Positions 24,385-32,827 of a stretch of DNA of 50,843 nucleotides are shown in pieces. Origin of the DNA: Microthrixaceae bacterium (lineage in GTDB: Bacteria > Actinomycetota > Acidimicrobiia > Acidimicrobiales > Microtrichaceae); assembly GCA_019694615.1 (NCBI GenBank), contig JAIBBP010000154.1, forward strand, positions 1-50,843, in the 5' to 3' direction. Below the pieces are notes generated by a model that saw only the letters and a program-made list of their open reading frames with translations, did not search any database and was not told the origin of the DNA. The first letter of the stretch is position 1; every line of letters starts with the position of its first letter. A program made the position numbers and the translations under genes.

Positions 24385-25725
24385 TTGAGCCACCCGATCA
24401 TCGTCGACGGTGTTTCGAAGCAGTTCCGGCTCCAGGCAGATCGCCCGAACTCGGTCAAGGAGTTCTTCACCCGCCGCGATCGCGATCGGGCGAAGACCCA
24501 TTTCTGGGCACTGGACGACGTTTCGATCGAGATCCCGCAGGGTTCGATGTACGCGCTCGTCGGCCACAACGGCTCCGGAAAGTCGACCTTGTTGCGCTGC
24601 ATCGCCGGCATCTACCGACCCGACGCGGGACAGGTGAAGGTGAGCGGCCGAATCTCGACGCTCCTCGAGTTGGGAGCTGGTTTCCACCCCGACCTCTCGG
24701 GCCGCGAGAACGTCTACCTCAACGCGACGATTCTGGGCATGACCCGCAAGGAGATCGATCGGGCGTTCGACGACATCGTGTCGTTCGCCGGGGTCGAGCA
24801 GTTCATCGACTCTCCCGTCAAGGTGTACTCGAGCGGAATGTACGTGCGGCTCGGTTTCTCCGTTGCTGTCCACGTGCAACCTGAGATCCTGATCATCGAC
24901 GAGGTCATCGCCGTCGGCGACGAACAGTTCCAGCGACAATGCTTCGAACACCTCTACAAGCTCCGTCGGGACGGCGTGACGATCGTCGTGGTCACACACG
25001 GCATGGCGACGGTGCAGACGATGTGCGATCACGCGGCGTGGCTCGATCACGGAGTCCTCCAGGAGGTGGGGGAGGCGCCTGCGGTGGCGTTGTCCTACTT
25101 GCGCCGGGTCAATCAGGCCGAGGCCGATCGCCAGGACCTCGAAGCTGCCCGAGCGGTCGAGAAGGCCAAGGCTGACGCAGACGCCGGGTCGGGGCCGGCC
25201 GATGCCGGGAGGCCCGTGATCGGTCGCTCCCGTGAGGCGGACAAGGTGCCAAGTCGCCCGCGCATCACGACCGCCGGTGAGCATTGGGGCGGCGGCGAGG
25301 TCACGATCACGTCCGTCGAGTTCCTCGACCAATCCGGCAAGGCCGTCACCGTCGTCGGCGAGCGTTCCGCCCTGCGCATTCGAATCGGCTATGAGGCCTC
25401 GGGGGTCTACGAGCAACCGACCTTCGGAATCGCGGTGCACAACGAGAGCGGCCTGCATGTGACGGGCACCAACACCCGGTTGGCGGGTCGCTCGACCGGC
25501 ACGATCAGCGGGCGTGGATGGGTCGAGTACGACGTCGATCGATTGCCGCTCCTCGCTGGGGTCTACGAGATCAGCGTCGCCATCGAGGACCAGTTCTCTC
25601 AGCACACGTTCGATCGCTACGACCGCGGCTGGACCCTCAGAGTTCGCCACGACGGCGAGCAGGCGGTCGTCGGATTGGTTGACATCGGCGGCGACTGGAC
25701 TCTCGGGGCGGACCACTCGGGCTAA
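24385..25725 (+). CDS. wzt: ABC polysaccharide exporter ATPase with C-terminal substrate-recognition domain
   Basis: Powers export through Wzm. Residues 1-250 are the ATPase: GHNGSGKST (60-68), YSSGMYVRL signature (148-156), ILIIDEVIAVGDE (168-180) and switch H205. An acidic/Ala-rich linker at about 245-300 leads to a beta-sandwich Wzt_C domain (about 305-440; WGGGEVTITSVEF, GYEASGVYEQP). In E. coli O8/O9a this domain reads the chemically capped non-reducing end of the chain. Its presence here implies a capped glycan, and a methyltransferase gene lies two genes downstream. The start is TTG. The stop overlaps the next start in TAATG. Confidence 0.93.
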   Translation: MSHPIIVDGVSKQFRLQADRPNSVKEFFTRRDRDRAKTHFWALDDVSIEIPQGSMYALVGHNGSGKSTLLRCIAGIYRPDAGQVKVSGRISTLLELGAGFHPDLSGRENVYLNATILGMTRKEIDRAFDDIVSFAGVEQFIDSPVKVYSSGMYVRLGFSVAVHVQPEILIIDEVIAVGDEQFQRQCFEHLYKLRRDGVTIVVVTHGMATVQTMCDHAAWLDHGVLQEVGEAPAVALSYLRRVNQAEADRQDLEAARAVEKAKADADAGSGPADAGRPVIGRSREADKVPSRPRITTAGEHWGGGEVTITSVEFLDQSGKAVTVVGERSALRIRIGYEASGVYEQPTFGIAVHNESGLHVTGTNTRLAGRSTGTISGRGWVEYDVDRLPLLAGVYEISVAIEDQFSQHTFDRYDRGWTLRVRHDGEQAVVGLVDIGGDWTLGADHSG

Positions 25726-26978
25726 TGCGGCTGCTGTTCGTCGTTCAACGGTACGGCGCGGGCATCGCCGGAGGAGCCGAGCACCTGGTTCGCCAGTACT
25801 CAGAGCGACTCGTCCGACGTGGCCACCACGTCGAGGTCCTCACGAGTTGTGCGACGAGCTACGCCGACTGGGCCGACCACTATCCACCCGGCACCACGAC
25901 GATCGAGGGGGTGACCGTGCACCGGCTCCGGGTTGCTCGGCGCCGCGACAACGACTTGTTCGCACCGCTGCACCAACGGATCGCACGCGAAGGCGATGGA
26001 CACGCTCGATGGTCCCCAACCGTGGCGTCGCTGTGGAGCCGCCGAATCGGACCCGAGCTTGCCGGACTCGAGAGCTGGCTGCTGTCCCACGCTGCCCGCT
26101 TCGACGTGGTCGTCTTCTCTGGGTACCTGTACACCCCGTCCACCCAGGGGCTGCCGATAACCGCGCCACTGGCTCCAACCGTTCTTCAGCCGGTCGCACA
26201 CGACGAACCGATGTTGCGCCTGCCGGTCACACGCCGATTGTTCGACCATGCCACCGGCATCAACTTCCTCACCGATGAGGAGGCACAGCTCGTCACCCAG
26301 CGCTTTCGGCCACCGGGAGTGAAGCGAGTCTTCGGGGCAGGGGTCGAGCCGATTCCACAGAATCTCCCCACCGATGTGCGCCAGCGCTACGGAATCGGCT
26401 CCAGCCCCTACATCGTGTGTGTCGGGCGAATCGACCCGGCTAAGGGAATGCACGAGTTGGCAGCGAATGTCCGTGAGTACCGGGCGCGACGCAGGACCGA
26501 CATCAAGCTGGTCCTTGTGGGCAGCGAAGTCCACCCGATCGGAGCGGACGAACACGTCATCGTGACCGGATTCGTCGATGAGCCGACCAAATGGGCGCTG
26601 CTCGATGACTCGATGGTGTTGGCCCAGCCGTCGTACTACGAAAGCTTCTCGCTCAGCCTTGCGGAGGGCTGGAGGTGCGCGAAACCGGCAATCGTTCAAG
26701 GCCGCAATGATGTGCTCGCAGGGCAGGTCGCACGCAGCGGCGGAGGACTTGCGTTTCGCTCCTTCGCGGAGTTCGACGCCGGCCTCGGGCTCCTCGAGAG
26801 CTCGCCGACACTTCGGGATCGTATGGGACGCTCCGGTCAGGACTACGTCGAGCAGTACAACTGGGACGCCGTTCTCGATAGCTTTGAGGGGCTCCTCAGC
26901 GACACACGCCAAGCCTGGACCGGACGATCCGGTGCCACGCTCGATCGCAACGGTCGGAGTGGGGTTCAGGCGTGCTGA
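25725..26978 (+). CDS. GT4 family glycosyltransferase (paralogue of the gene at 28099-29343)
   Basis: GT-B enzyme of 417 residues beginning MRLLFVVQRYG, with GGAEHLVRQYSERL (acceptor-side loop), YIVCVGRIDPAKGMHELAANV and a late SYYESFSLSLAEGW segment (E-x7-E). The opening block matches the minus-strand gene at 28099-29343 (MRILFVVQRYG..AGGAE, VLTSCA..Y, DHYP), so the two are paralogues in inverted orientation on either side of the methyltransferase. It is translationally coupled at both ends. It probably transfers one residue of the exported chain. Confidence 0.88.
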   Translation: MRLLFVVQRYGAGIAGGAEHLVRQYSERLVRRGHHVEVLTSCATSYADWADHYPPGTTTIEGVTVHRLRVARRRDNDLFAPLHQRIAREGDGHARWSPTVASLWSRRIGPELAGLESWLLSHAARFDVVVFSGYLYTPSTQGLPITAPLAPTVLQPVAHDEPMLRLPVTRRLFDHATGINFLTDEEAQLVTQRFRPPGVKRVFGAGVEPIPQNLPTDVRQRYGIGSSPYIVCVGRIDPAKGMHELAANVREYRARRRTDIKLVLVGSEVHPIGADEHVIVTGFVDEPTKWALLDDSMVLAQPSYYESFSLSLAEGWRCAKPAIVQGRNDVLAGQVARSGGGLAFRSFAEFDAGLGLLESSPTLRDRMGRSGQDYVEQYNWDAVLDSFEGLLSDTRQAWTGRSGATLDRNGRSGVQAC

Positions 26979-26998
26979 TGAGTCGAGGGAGACATGCG

Positions 26999-28132
26999 AT
27001 GATCAACCGACTGCGACGGCGACTCGGACGACTCGTCGGCGATCCGGGCTCATCCGCCGCGATCTCGGACCTCTACGCACGCTATGACGCGTTGGCGCTC
27101 GAACTGCGGGACCTCAACGCGATGACGACCAACGACTCGCGAGCCGATATCGATCGAGTCCGAGATGAGATCGACCACGACATAGGGGTCGTCGAAGCCA
27201 GAGCCGCGGCGTTCGAGCAACACATTCGAACGTGGGTTCCCGAGTACATCGATTCGGTGCGAGTGCATCTCGAGACTCATGCCGGCGACGCAGTCGACCA
27301 CGCCACCTCGACCCTGAAACGGCGGATGCGCCGCGTCGAGCTCGCGGTGGAAGCGGCGCCCCACCCGGCTGATGTGACCGGCATCGCCTCGCCGACCCCA
27401 CAGCAGGCACCGACCGACGCAGCAGCGCTACCAGCCAAACGGACGCCCTCGGCATCCCTGGGCTACGACTACAGCGCTTTCGAGGACGAACTCCGCGGGT
27501 CACCCGAGCACGTCAAGGCGCTCGAATCGCCGCACGTGACGACCATCAGCGATTTCGGGGCGGCCGAACTCCCTGTTCTCGACGTCGGCTGTGGCCGCGG
27601 AGAGCTCATCGAACTCCTGACCGATGCCGGCATCGCTGCGCGGGGCATCGATCTCAACCCGGTGTCGGTCGCCGAGTGCGTGGCGGCCGGCCTCGACGTG
27701 GTCGAGGGCGATGCCGTTGGGTTCCTGACCTCGTTGGAGCCGGCATCGCTGCGCGCGGTCGTCGGGCTTCACATCGTCGAGCACATGGCGGACGGCGATC
27801 GCGCCGAACTGTTCCGAGCTGCACATCGAGCCGTCGCCCCCGGGGGTGGCGTGATCTTCGAGACGCCCAACCCCGAGAACCTGCGCGTCGGCTCGACGTC
27901 GTTCTGGCTCGATCCGACTCACCTCCGACCGATACCGCCCCAACTCCTCGAGTTCCAGGTGACGCAGGCCGGATTCGACGATGTTTCGATCCAACGACTG
28001 CACCCGAGCGACGATGCGATCACCGTCGCCGACGATGCCGATCCGCTCGCGGTCCAGCTCGCCGAACTGGTGAACCGCCTCGTGGCCGGCCCGATGGACT
28101 ACGCAGTCGTCGGGCGCCGATCCGTCGACTGA
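26999..28132 (+). CDS. SAM-dependent methyltransferase with N-terminal coiled coil
   Basis: The 377-residue product has a basic start (INRLRRRLGRLV), a predicted coiled-coil/helical arm at about 20-118, a Pro/Ala linker and a class I methyltransferase domain from about 155: VLDVGCGRGE (193-202), GIDLN (216-220), HIVEHM and FETPNPENLRVG (287-298). ATG 26999 has GGGAG 7 nt upstream; ATG 26978 would give a TGATG overlap with the GT4 gene and is an alternative. Its place after Wzt and its coiled-coil arm suggest a chain-capping, length-setting enzyme like WbdD, with the arm at the opposite end. It overlaps the convergent GT4 gene by 34 bp. Confidence 0.85.
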   Translation: MINRLRRRLGRLVGDPGSSAAISDLYARYDALALELRDLNAMTTNDSRADIDRVRDEIDHDIGVVEARAAAFEQHIRTWVPEYIDSVRVHLETHAGDAVDHATSTLKRRMRRVELAVEAAPHPADVTGIASPTPQQAPTDAAALPAKRTPSASLGYDYSAFEDELRGSPEHVKALESPHVTTISDFGAAELPVLDVGCGRGELIELLTDAGIAARGIDLNPVSVAECVAAGLDVVEGDAVGFLTSLEPASLRAVVGLHIVEHMADGDRAELFRAAHRAVAPGGGVIFETPNPENLRVGSTSFWLDPTHLRPIPPQLLEFQVTQAGFDDVSIQRLHPSDDAITVADDADPLAVQLAELVNRLVAGPMDYAVVGRRSVD

Positions 28133-29343
28133 ACTTCTCGGCCCGCCGCCGTCGAACGGGCAGTGACGACGCGTTCGAGCAGGTGCTCGTAACGGCTCAG
28201 CACGACATCCCACGTGTAGGTCGCGAGCACATGTCGATGGCCGTTGGCCCCGAGCCTTGCCGCCAGATCGGGCCGCCCGAGCAGCATGCCCAGAGCAGCG
28301 TCGAACTCCGCGTACCCGCCGTAGGCCAGACCTCCCGCTGAACGGTGCACCAGGCGTTCGGTCACCTCGCAGGCCCGCTGTACGAGCGCCGGTCGATCCA
28401 TCAGCCAGCCCTCGGCAAGGGTCATCCCGAAACTCTCCTGACGGGACGGCTGCAGCAGCACCGCGGCACCGGCGAGCGCCGCCCAACGGGTCGCATCATC
28501 GACAAACCCCGTGATCACCAAGCCGTCACGCGGCGCCGTGGCCATCATGTCGGCGCCGCACATCACCAACCGCACTCCCCCGTGTCGCCGGCGGTACTCG
28601 GCCATGAAGTCGATGGCTTCCGGCGAGCCCTTGTTCGGATCGAGGCGACCGAGGCACACGACGTAGGGGTCGTCGCCCAACCCGTAGGTGCGGCGGAACG
28701 ACGCGACGTCGGGGGGTCCGCCGACGGGCGGGTCGAACCCGATCCCGATGACCTCGGTCGGCACGGTCGGACGAAAGCGCAGGTCGACGAACTCCTGCTC
28801 CTCCGGCGTGGAGTACGCCAAGCCGTCGGCTCGGTCGAAGACCGATCGGATGAGCGGAAGCCGAATTGGCCACTCATCGTGGGCGGCTGGCTGGACGATG
28901 ACCGGCACAGTGCCGCCGAGCTCCGCGAGTCCGTTCACTGTCGTCGGGTAGAGGTAGGTGAAGAAGACCACGACGTCGACGTCGCGCGATCGACGGCGAA
29001 GCTCGCCTCCGAAGCCTCGCAGGATCGGACCTTGCTCGTGCATCCACGCCGCCTCGACCACGGGGTTCCGCCGAAGCGGGTCGGCCACCCGCTGGGACAA
29101 CGCCGAGAACCTCGCAGGGTCCCGCGTTCGAACAACCGGCAGTCGGACGATCTCGACGCCGCGCGCCTCGGCGACACCCTCGGGGTAGTGGTCCTCCCAG
29201 GTGTCGTAGTCACGGGCACAACTCGTCAGCACCACCGACTCGTGACCCCGCGCCGCCATCCGTTCAGCGACTTCGCGACACAACACCTCGGCACCACCGG
29301 CCACCTCGACGCCGTACCGCTGCACGACGAAGAGGATCCTCAC
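28099..29343 (-). CDS. GT4 family glycosyltransferase (paralogue of the gene at 25725-26978)
   Basis: Product of 414 residues beginning VRILFVVQRYG from GTG 29343, with AGGAEVLCREVAERM, YVVCLGRLDPNKGSPEAIDF and RQESFGMTLAEGW (E-x7-E). The sequence layout follows its plus-strand paralogue throughout. Start and upstream stop overlap (GTGA), and its last 34 bp run into the convergent methyltransferase gene, so the reading frames share DNA on opposite strands. Substrate unknown. Confidence 0.88.
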   Translation of the reverse strand: MRILFVVQRYGVEVAGGAEVLCREVAERMAARGHESVVLTSCARDYDTWEDHYPEGVAEARGVEIVRLPVVRTRDPARFSALSQRVADPLRRNPVVEAAWMHEQGPILRGFGGELRRRSRDVDVVVFFTYLYPTTVNGLAELGGTVPVIVQPAAHDEWPIRLPLIRSVFDRADGLAYSTPEEQEFVDLRFRPTVPTEVIGIGFDPPVGGPPDVASFRRTYGLGDDPYVVCLGRLDPNKGSPEAIDFMAEYRRRHGGVRLVMCGADMMATAPRDGLVITGFVDDATRWAALAGAAVLLQPSRQESFGMTLAEGWLMDRPALVQRACEVTERLVHRSAGGLAYGGYAEFDAALGMLLGRPDLAARLGANGHRHVLATYTWDVVLSRYEHLLERVVTARSTAAGREVQSTDRRPTTA

Positions 29344-30416
29344 GCCGGCGACTCCAGAAGGTCGGCGATGATGCGATGCACCGCGACCGACGACGCCTCG
29401 AGCGACAGAACTCGAGCGCGTTCCCGCCCGGGTCCGACGATCGCCGCCCGCCGGGATGGGTCGAGTACGAGGTTGATGGCCTCCGCGTACCCTTCGGGCG
29501 CGTCGTCACGGACGACGACCCCACACCCGCCGACAGTCTCCGGCAGGGCCCCGTGATCCGAGACCACGACAGGGATCGACATCGCCATCGCCTCGACGAC
29601 GGGAAGGCAGATCCCCTCGTGCTGACTGGCCGTGACGACGACATCGGCGCGCCGGTACAGCTCGGCGAGGCGTGAGTCGGGAAGCCCACCGGTGATCCAG
29701 ACGCTGTCTCGCAGCCCAAGACTCTCGGCGAAACGAGCGACCTGTTCTGCGTACGCCGGCGAGGGGTGATGGCCGGCGAGCACCAAGGTGACGTCGGGCC
29801 GGTGATGGGCCCGCAGCAGGTGGTGAGCGCTCACCAGGACATCCGGTCGTTTGTGCGGCAGCAACTGACCGACGAACAACACGATCGGGCCGGGCGCCCG
29901 TGACCGGATCTCTCGCCCGAATGCCGGATCGGACGGAAGACCCATCAGCCGACGAGGCTCGAGCATGCCCGGAATCAAGGTGACCGCGTCGAAACCCATC
30001 GTGGCAAGGTCTGAGCGGTTGAACATCGAAGCTGTGAGGACATGCTCGACTCGCGGCCGCAGCGCGACGAGCTGTCGGCGCCCCTGTTCGAGATGACGGG
30101 CGAACTCGGGGCTGCCGGTGAAGAACTCGATCGGCGTGATGTTCTGGTAGAGCACCCACAGCCGGCCCGGGAGGGACGCGACGGTGTCCCAGACGACGTC
30201 GTCGCCGATGCTGACCTGGAAGATCACTACATCGTCAGGACCCGACACGCCCTCCAGGTCGTCGATCGACCTCACGATGCCGGCGACCGTCGGGTCAACG
30301 TGCCGAGCGAACACGTCTGACGCACCGAAGTCCGCCAAGACCGAACGCAGGTTCAATGCGATTTGCGTGATGGCGTCGCCCTCGCGTGCGCCGACGAGAA
30401 CCTGGTCGATCCGCAC
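29340..30416 (-). CDS. GT4 family glycosyltransferase
   Basis: GT-B glycosyltransferase of 358 residues with an atypical N-terminus (IDQVLVGAREGDAITQIALNLR). The LYQNITPIEFF segment and IVLFVGQLLPHKRPDVLV are typical of the group that includes WsbE/WfcD-like enzymes. SQHEGICLPVVEAMAMSIPV is the E-x7-E region. It begins at GTG, 6 bp after the stop of the 184-residue coiled-coil gene and overlaps the following GT4 start, so all three are likely co-expressed. Specificity is not readable. Confidence 0.86.
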   Translation of the reverse strand: MRIDQVLVGAREGDAITQIALNLRSVLADFGASDVFARHVDPTVAGIVRSIDDLEGVSGPDDVVIFQVSIGDDVVWDTVASLPGRLWVLYQNITPIEFFTGSPEFARHLEQGRRQLVALRPRVEHVLTASMFNRSDLATMGFDAVTLIPGMLEPRRLMGLPSDPAFGREIRSRAPGPIVLFVGQLLPHKRPDVLVSAHHLLRAHHRPDVTLVLAGHHPSPAYAEQVARFAESLGLRDSVWITGGLPDSRLAELYRRADVVVTASQHEGICLPVVEAMAMSIPVVVSDHGALPETVGGCGVVVRDDAPEGYAEAINLVLDPSRRAAIVGPGRERARVLSLEASSVAVHRIIADLLESPA

Positions 30417-30422
30417 TGGCGA

Positions 30423-30977
30423 CTACAGGGGGTCGTCGGCGCTCGGCTGGTGACCGGCCTCGAGGCGGGCAAGGCGGGTTTCGACGGCAGTGATGCGGTG
30501 GTGGACCGCGTCGATGTCGCCGAGCACGTCGCCCTTGACGACGGTGCGCGTCTCTTCCAGCGCGGCGACCACATCCTCGAGCGAACGCGCCACCTCTGAC
30601 GCGAACGTGGACATCTGCTGGGACAACGCGATGACCTGGCGCGACACCAGCTTTCCCACGATGCGATGCAGGGCCGATCCGCCGGGCACGGTGGACGAGT
30701 ACTCGATCGGTGCGTGGCCGAACGCGGCATTACGCACCCGGGACACCGCCCCGGGCAGCGCGTCGAAGGCCCGGAACCAGAGTGGGTCTTTCGCGAGGCG
30801 GGAGAACTCCGATTCGAGCTGCCGGTCCAGATCGATGGGATAACGACCATCGACTCGACCTGCTGCGACACGTCGTTGGACCTCGGCGACAGCCAGTTCG
30901 ATGTCGTCGGCCATGTCGTCGTCGATGTCGTCGGCCATGTCGATATCGGCTTCGGACGGAGACGGCTCGTCGGGCAT
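30423..30977 (-). CDS. Acidic coiled-coil protein
   Basis: Product of 184 residues, no family recognised. The first 30 residues are strongly acidic (DDIDDDMADDIE) and come from an 18-bp direct repeat with a 24-bp period. A central part has KDPLWFRAFDALPG and FGHAPIEYSSTVPGGSALHRIVGKLVSRQ. The last 70 residues form a predicted coiled coil (VVAALEETRTVVKG, HHRITAVETRLARLEAG). Together with the coils at 16094, 20806 and in the methyltransferase, it suggests an oligomeric assembly factor. It lies 62 bp after the GT2 gene and 6 bp before a GT4 gene. Confidence 0.7.
   Translation of the reverse strand: MPDEPSPSEADIDMADDIDDDMADDIELAVAEVQRRVAAGRVDGRYPIDLDRQLESEFSRLAKDPLWFRAFDALPGAVSRVRNAAFGHAPIEYSSTVPGGSALHRIVGKLVSRQVIALSQQMSTFASEVARSLEDVVAALEETRTVVKGDVLGDIDAVHHRITAVETRLARLEAGHQPSADDPL
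30900..30941. repeat. Two-copy 18-bp direct repeat, 24-bp period
   Basis: The 18 bases at 30900-30917 recur exactly at 30924-30941; the 6 bases after each copy differ. In frame, it encodes the repeated acidic segment MADDID/MADDIE of the 184-residue protein. It is a likely slippage duplication that could vary in copy number without a frameshift. Confidence 0.8.
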
Positions 30978-31039
30978 TCCACCTCGTTTGATGAAGGGTC
31001 GGGCGACCGAACAGTAGTGCCCGACGCTGACTAACTGGG

Positions 31040-32059
31040 CTATGGCATGGAGTGATCGCCGCGGTCGCGCACCCTGAATCCGCGAACGATGCCGGCCCCG
31101 TAGGCAATCGAGAAGGGCACCAGCAGCAGACCGAGCGAACCCGCGTCGCGCGTTGGCACCCCGGCAGCCTTCGCCAACACGCCGGCTGCGGCGCTAGCTC
31201 CGATAGGCCCTGCAACAAGCCGCCGCGGCCGACGGACTGCCCACAGCACAGCAAGGGGGAGTGCCAGCAGCACGGCCTGGAACGGTCGATGGAACCGGAG
31301 CCCGGGGCGCAGGTGCCCGTCAACCAGCACACTCCCTCGGTGGTACGCGTTCCTCATGAATGCCCGGAACGTCGAGCGCGGGTGATAGGTGCACGCAAAC
31401 TCTGGCGAGATGTTGATCCGCCCGTAGCGCAAGAGGTTCCGGATCATGATCGTGTCATCGTTGCTGAGCGCTGGATCCGCACTCAGCGAATTCACCGAGT
31501 CCGATGCCTCGATCAGCCACTCCTTCGGGGCGAGGAAGAACGTCGTGCCCTTCGGGTAGTACTCGAAGTCGTCGGCCCCATACGACGTCGTCGTGGGTTG
31601 TCGGAGGTACCTTCTCCATGCGAGGAACACGATGGCGTCCCAGAATCGCGTCCAGGGGGCCGAGGTCGACGCCGTGATCGCGTGCCCGTTCCAGATGAGC
31701 CGTTCCGGATGAGCCTCGATCTCCCGGCGCACGAACGCGAGCGAATCGATGTGAGCGTGGACGCGGCTGTCGATGAACAGCACGAGCTCACCTGTCGCCG
31801 CATCAAGGCCGGCACGTCGAGCAGCGAGGCGTCCGGAGTTGGCCAGCGTGAGCACCTCTAGCGCCGGATCGCGGGGCTGTCGATCGAGAACGGCAGCCGT
31901 GTCGTCGGTGGAGCCGTCGTCGACCACCACGATCTCGACCTTGGTGAGTTCAGCCGCAGCAATCGCCGCCCTGAGCCGCTCCAGCGTCTCGGGAAGCCAG
32001 GCCGACTCGTTGAACGTGGGCAGGACGACCGACAACGCGGGAAACTCCGAGACGGTCAC
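31040..32059 (-). CDS. GT2 family glycosyltransferase with C-terminal membrane segments
   Basis: Product of 339 residues from GTG 32059. The GT-A domain has LSVVLPTFNES (9-19), VVDDGSTDDT (45-54) and LFIDSRVH (94-101; the acidic motif is D-S-R rather than D-x-D). Three hydrophobic segments follow at about 258-275, 281-300 and 308-326, which would hold it in the membrane. The upstream reading to 32110 lacks conserved sequence, whereas GTG 32059 has a TATCGT box 8 nt upstream. It heads the minus-strand run with the acidic coiled-coil and two GT4 genes. Confidence 0.86.
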   Translation of the reverse strand: MTVSEFPALSVVLPTFNESAWLPETLERLRAAIAAAELTKVEIVVVDDGSTDDTAAVLDRQPRDPALEVLTLANSGRLAARRAGLDAATGELVLFIDSRVHAHIDSLAFVRREIEAHPERLIWNGHAITASTSAPWTRFWDAIVFLAWRRYLRQPTTTSYGADDFEYYPKGTTFFLAPKEWLIEASDSVNSLSADPALSNDDTIMIRNLLRYGRINISPEFACTYHPRSTFRAFMRNAYHRGSVLVDGHLRPGLRFHRPFQAVLLALPLAVLWAVRRPRRLVAGPIGASAAAGVLAKAAGVPTRDAGSLGLLLVPFSIAYGAGIVRGFRVRDRGDHSMP

Positions 32060-32067
32060 GGGCCGAG

Positions 32068-32073
32068 ACGATA
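32068..32073 (-). promoter_or_regulatory. TATCGT -10 box for the GT2-led run
   Basis: Eight nt before GTG 32059, a predicted leaderless start in the 105-bp divergent region. Confidence 0.45.
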
Positions 32074-32150
32074 GCCGGACACGTGCATCGCGGCGGTGTC
32101 CGCGGCGCACGCGTCCGGGCCGATGTCATCGACGGCACCGAAGACTCCGG

Positions 32151-32156
32151 TAGCGT
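32151..32156 (+). promoter_or_regulatory. TAGCGT -10 box for the methyltransferase-like gene
   Basis: Eight nt before ATG 32165; leaderless spacing, supporting the shorter start. Confidence 0.45.
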
Positions 32157-32164
32157 TGTCGGCC

Positions 32165-32797
32165 ATGTCATCCCCCACCCCGAGCCTCGCCGAACGACTG
32201 CAACGAAGCGCCCTCGGACCGGCGATTCGCGGGGTCGTCAGTCGAGCGAAGACGGGCAGGTGGCGTGCCGCCGGTTCTCCACCACCGGCGCCGCCGCACA
32301 TCAAGTTGTCGACCGTCCAGGAGTACGCGAAGCGCTTCAAGCCGTCGGCGTTCGTCGAAACCGGAACCTACCGTGGCGACACGGTTGCGGGCCTTGCCCC
32401 GCTCGTTCCACGCGTCGTGTCCATCGAGCTCGACGAGCGGCTCGCCACCCTGGCGAAGGCTCGCTTCGTCGACGATGTCAACATCGACATCCTGCAGGGC
32501 GACAGCGCCCAGAGGCTGCCCGAGATCGTCGCCGACCTGAGGGAGCCAGCGTTGTTCTGGCTCGATGGCCACTTCTCGGGCGGTGCAACCGCTGGCGACG
32601 GGGCATGCCCGATCGTCGACGAGCTCACGACCGTGCTGAGCACCGACGTCGACCACATCGTGCTGGTCGACGACGCCCGGCTGTTCGACGGCACCGACGC
32701 GTATCCCACGATCGACGAGGTGCGTGAGCTGGTGGAGAAGCTCCGGCCCGGAATCGGCTGGCAGGTCGAGGACGACATCATCCGCCTCCACAGCTGA
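32165..32797 (+). CDS. Rossmann-fold protein, possible SAM-dependent methyltransferase
   Basis: Product of 210 residues. After a basic leader (ERLQRSALGPAIRGVVSRAK), FVETGTYRGDTV (63-74) and VVSIELDERL (84-93) form the nucleotide-binding start of a class I methyltransferase-like fold, with ILQGDSAQRLPE next and FWLDGHFSG and VLVDDARLF later. The glycine motif is ETGTYRG instead of the usual DxGxGxG; such proteins appear in glycan clusters and their activity is usually untested. ATG 32165 fits the promoter box; a GTG at 32096 would add 23 residues. The last codons and stop lie in a 15-bp tandem duplication. Confidence 0.7.
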   Translation: MSSPTPSLAERLQRSALGPAIRGVVSRAKTGRWRAAGSPPPAPPHIKLSTVQEYAKRFKPSAFVETGTYRGDTVAGLAPLVPRVVSIELDERLATLAKARFVDDVNIDILQGDSAQRLPEIVADLREPALFWLDGHFSGGATAGDGACPIVDELTTVLSTDVDHIVLVDDARLFDGTDAYPTIDEVRELVEKLRPGIGWQVEDDIIRLHS

Positions 32798-32815
32798 TCC
32801 CTCCACAGCTGATCC
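32786..32815. repeat. Perfect 15-bp tandem duplication over a stop codon
   Basis: CTCCACAGCTGATCC occurs twice in direct succession (32786-32800 and 32801-32815). The first copy encodes the final Leu-His-Ser and TGA of the methyltransferase-like gene; the second repeats them after the stop. It lies in the 30-bp gap before the convergent fusion gene. Confidence 0.85.
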
Positions 32816-32827
32816 CGCCGCCCCGGG

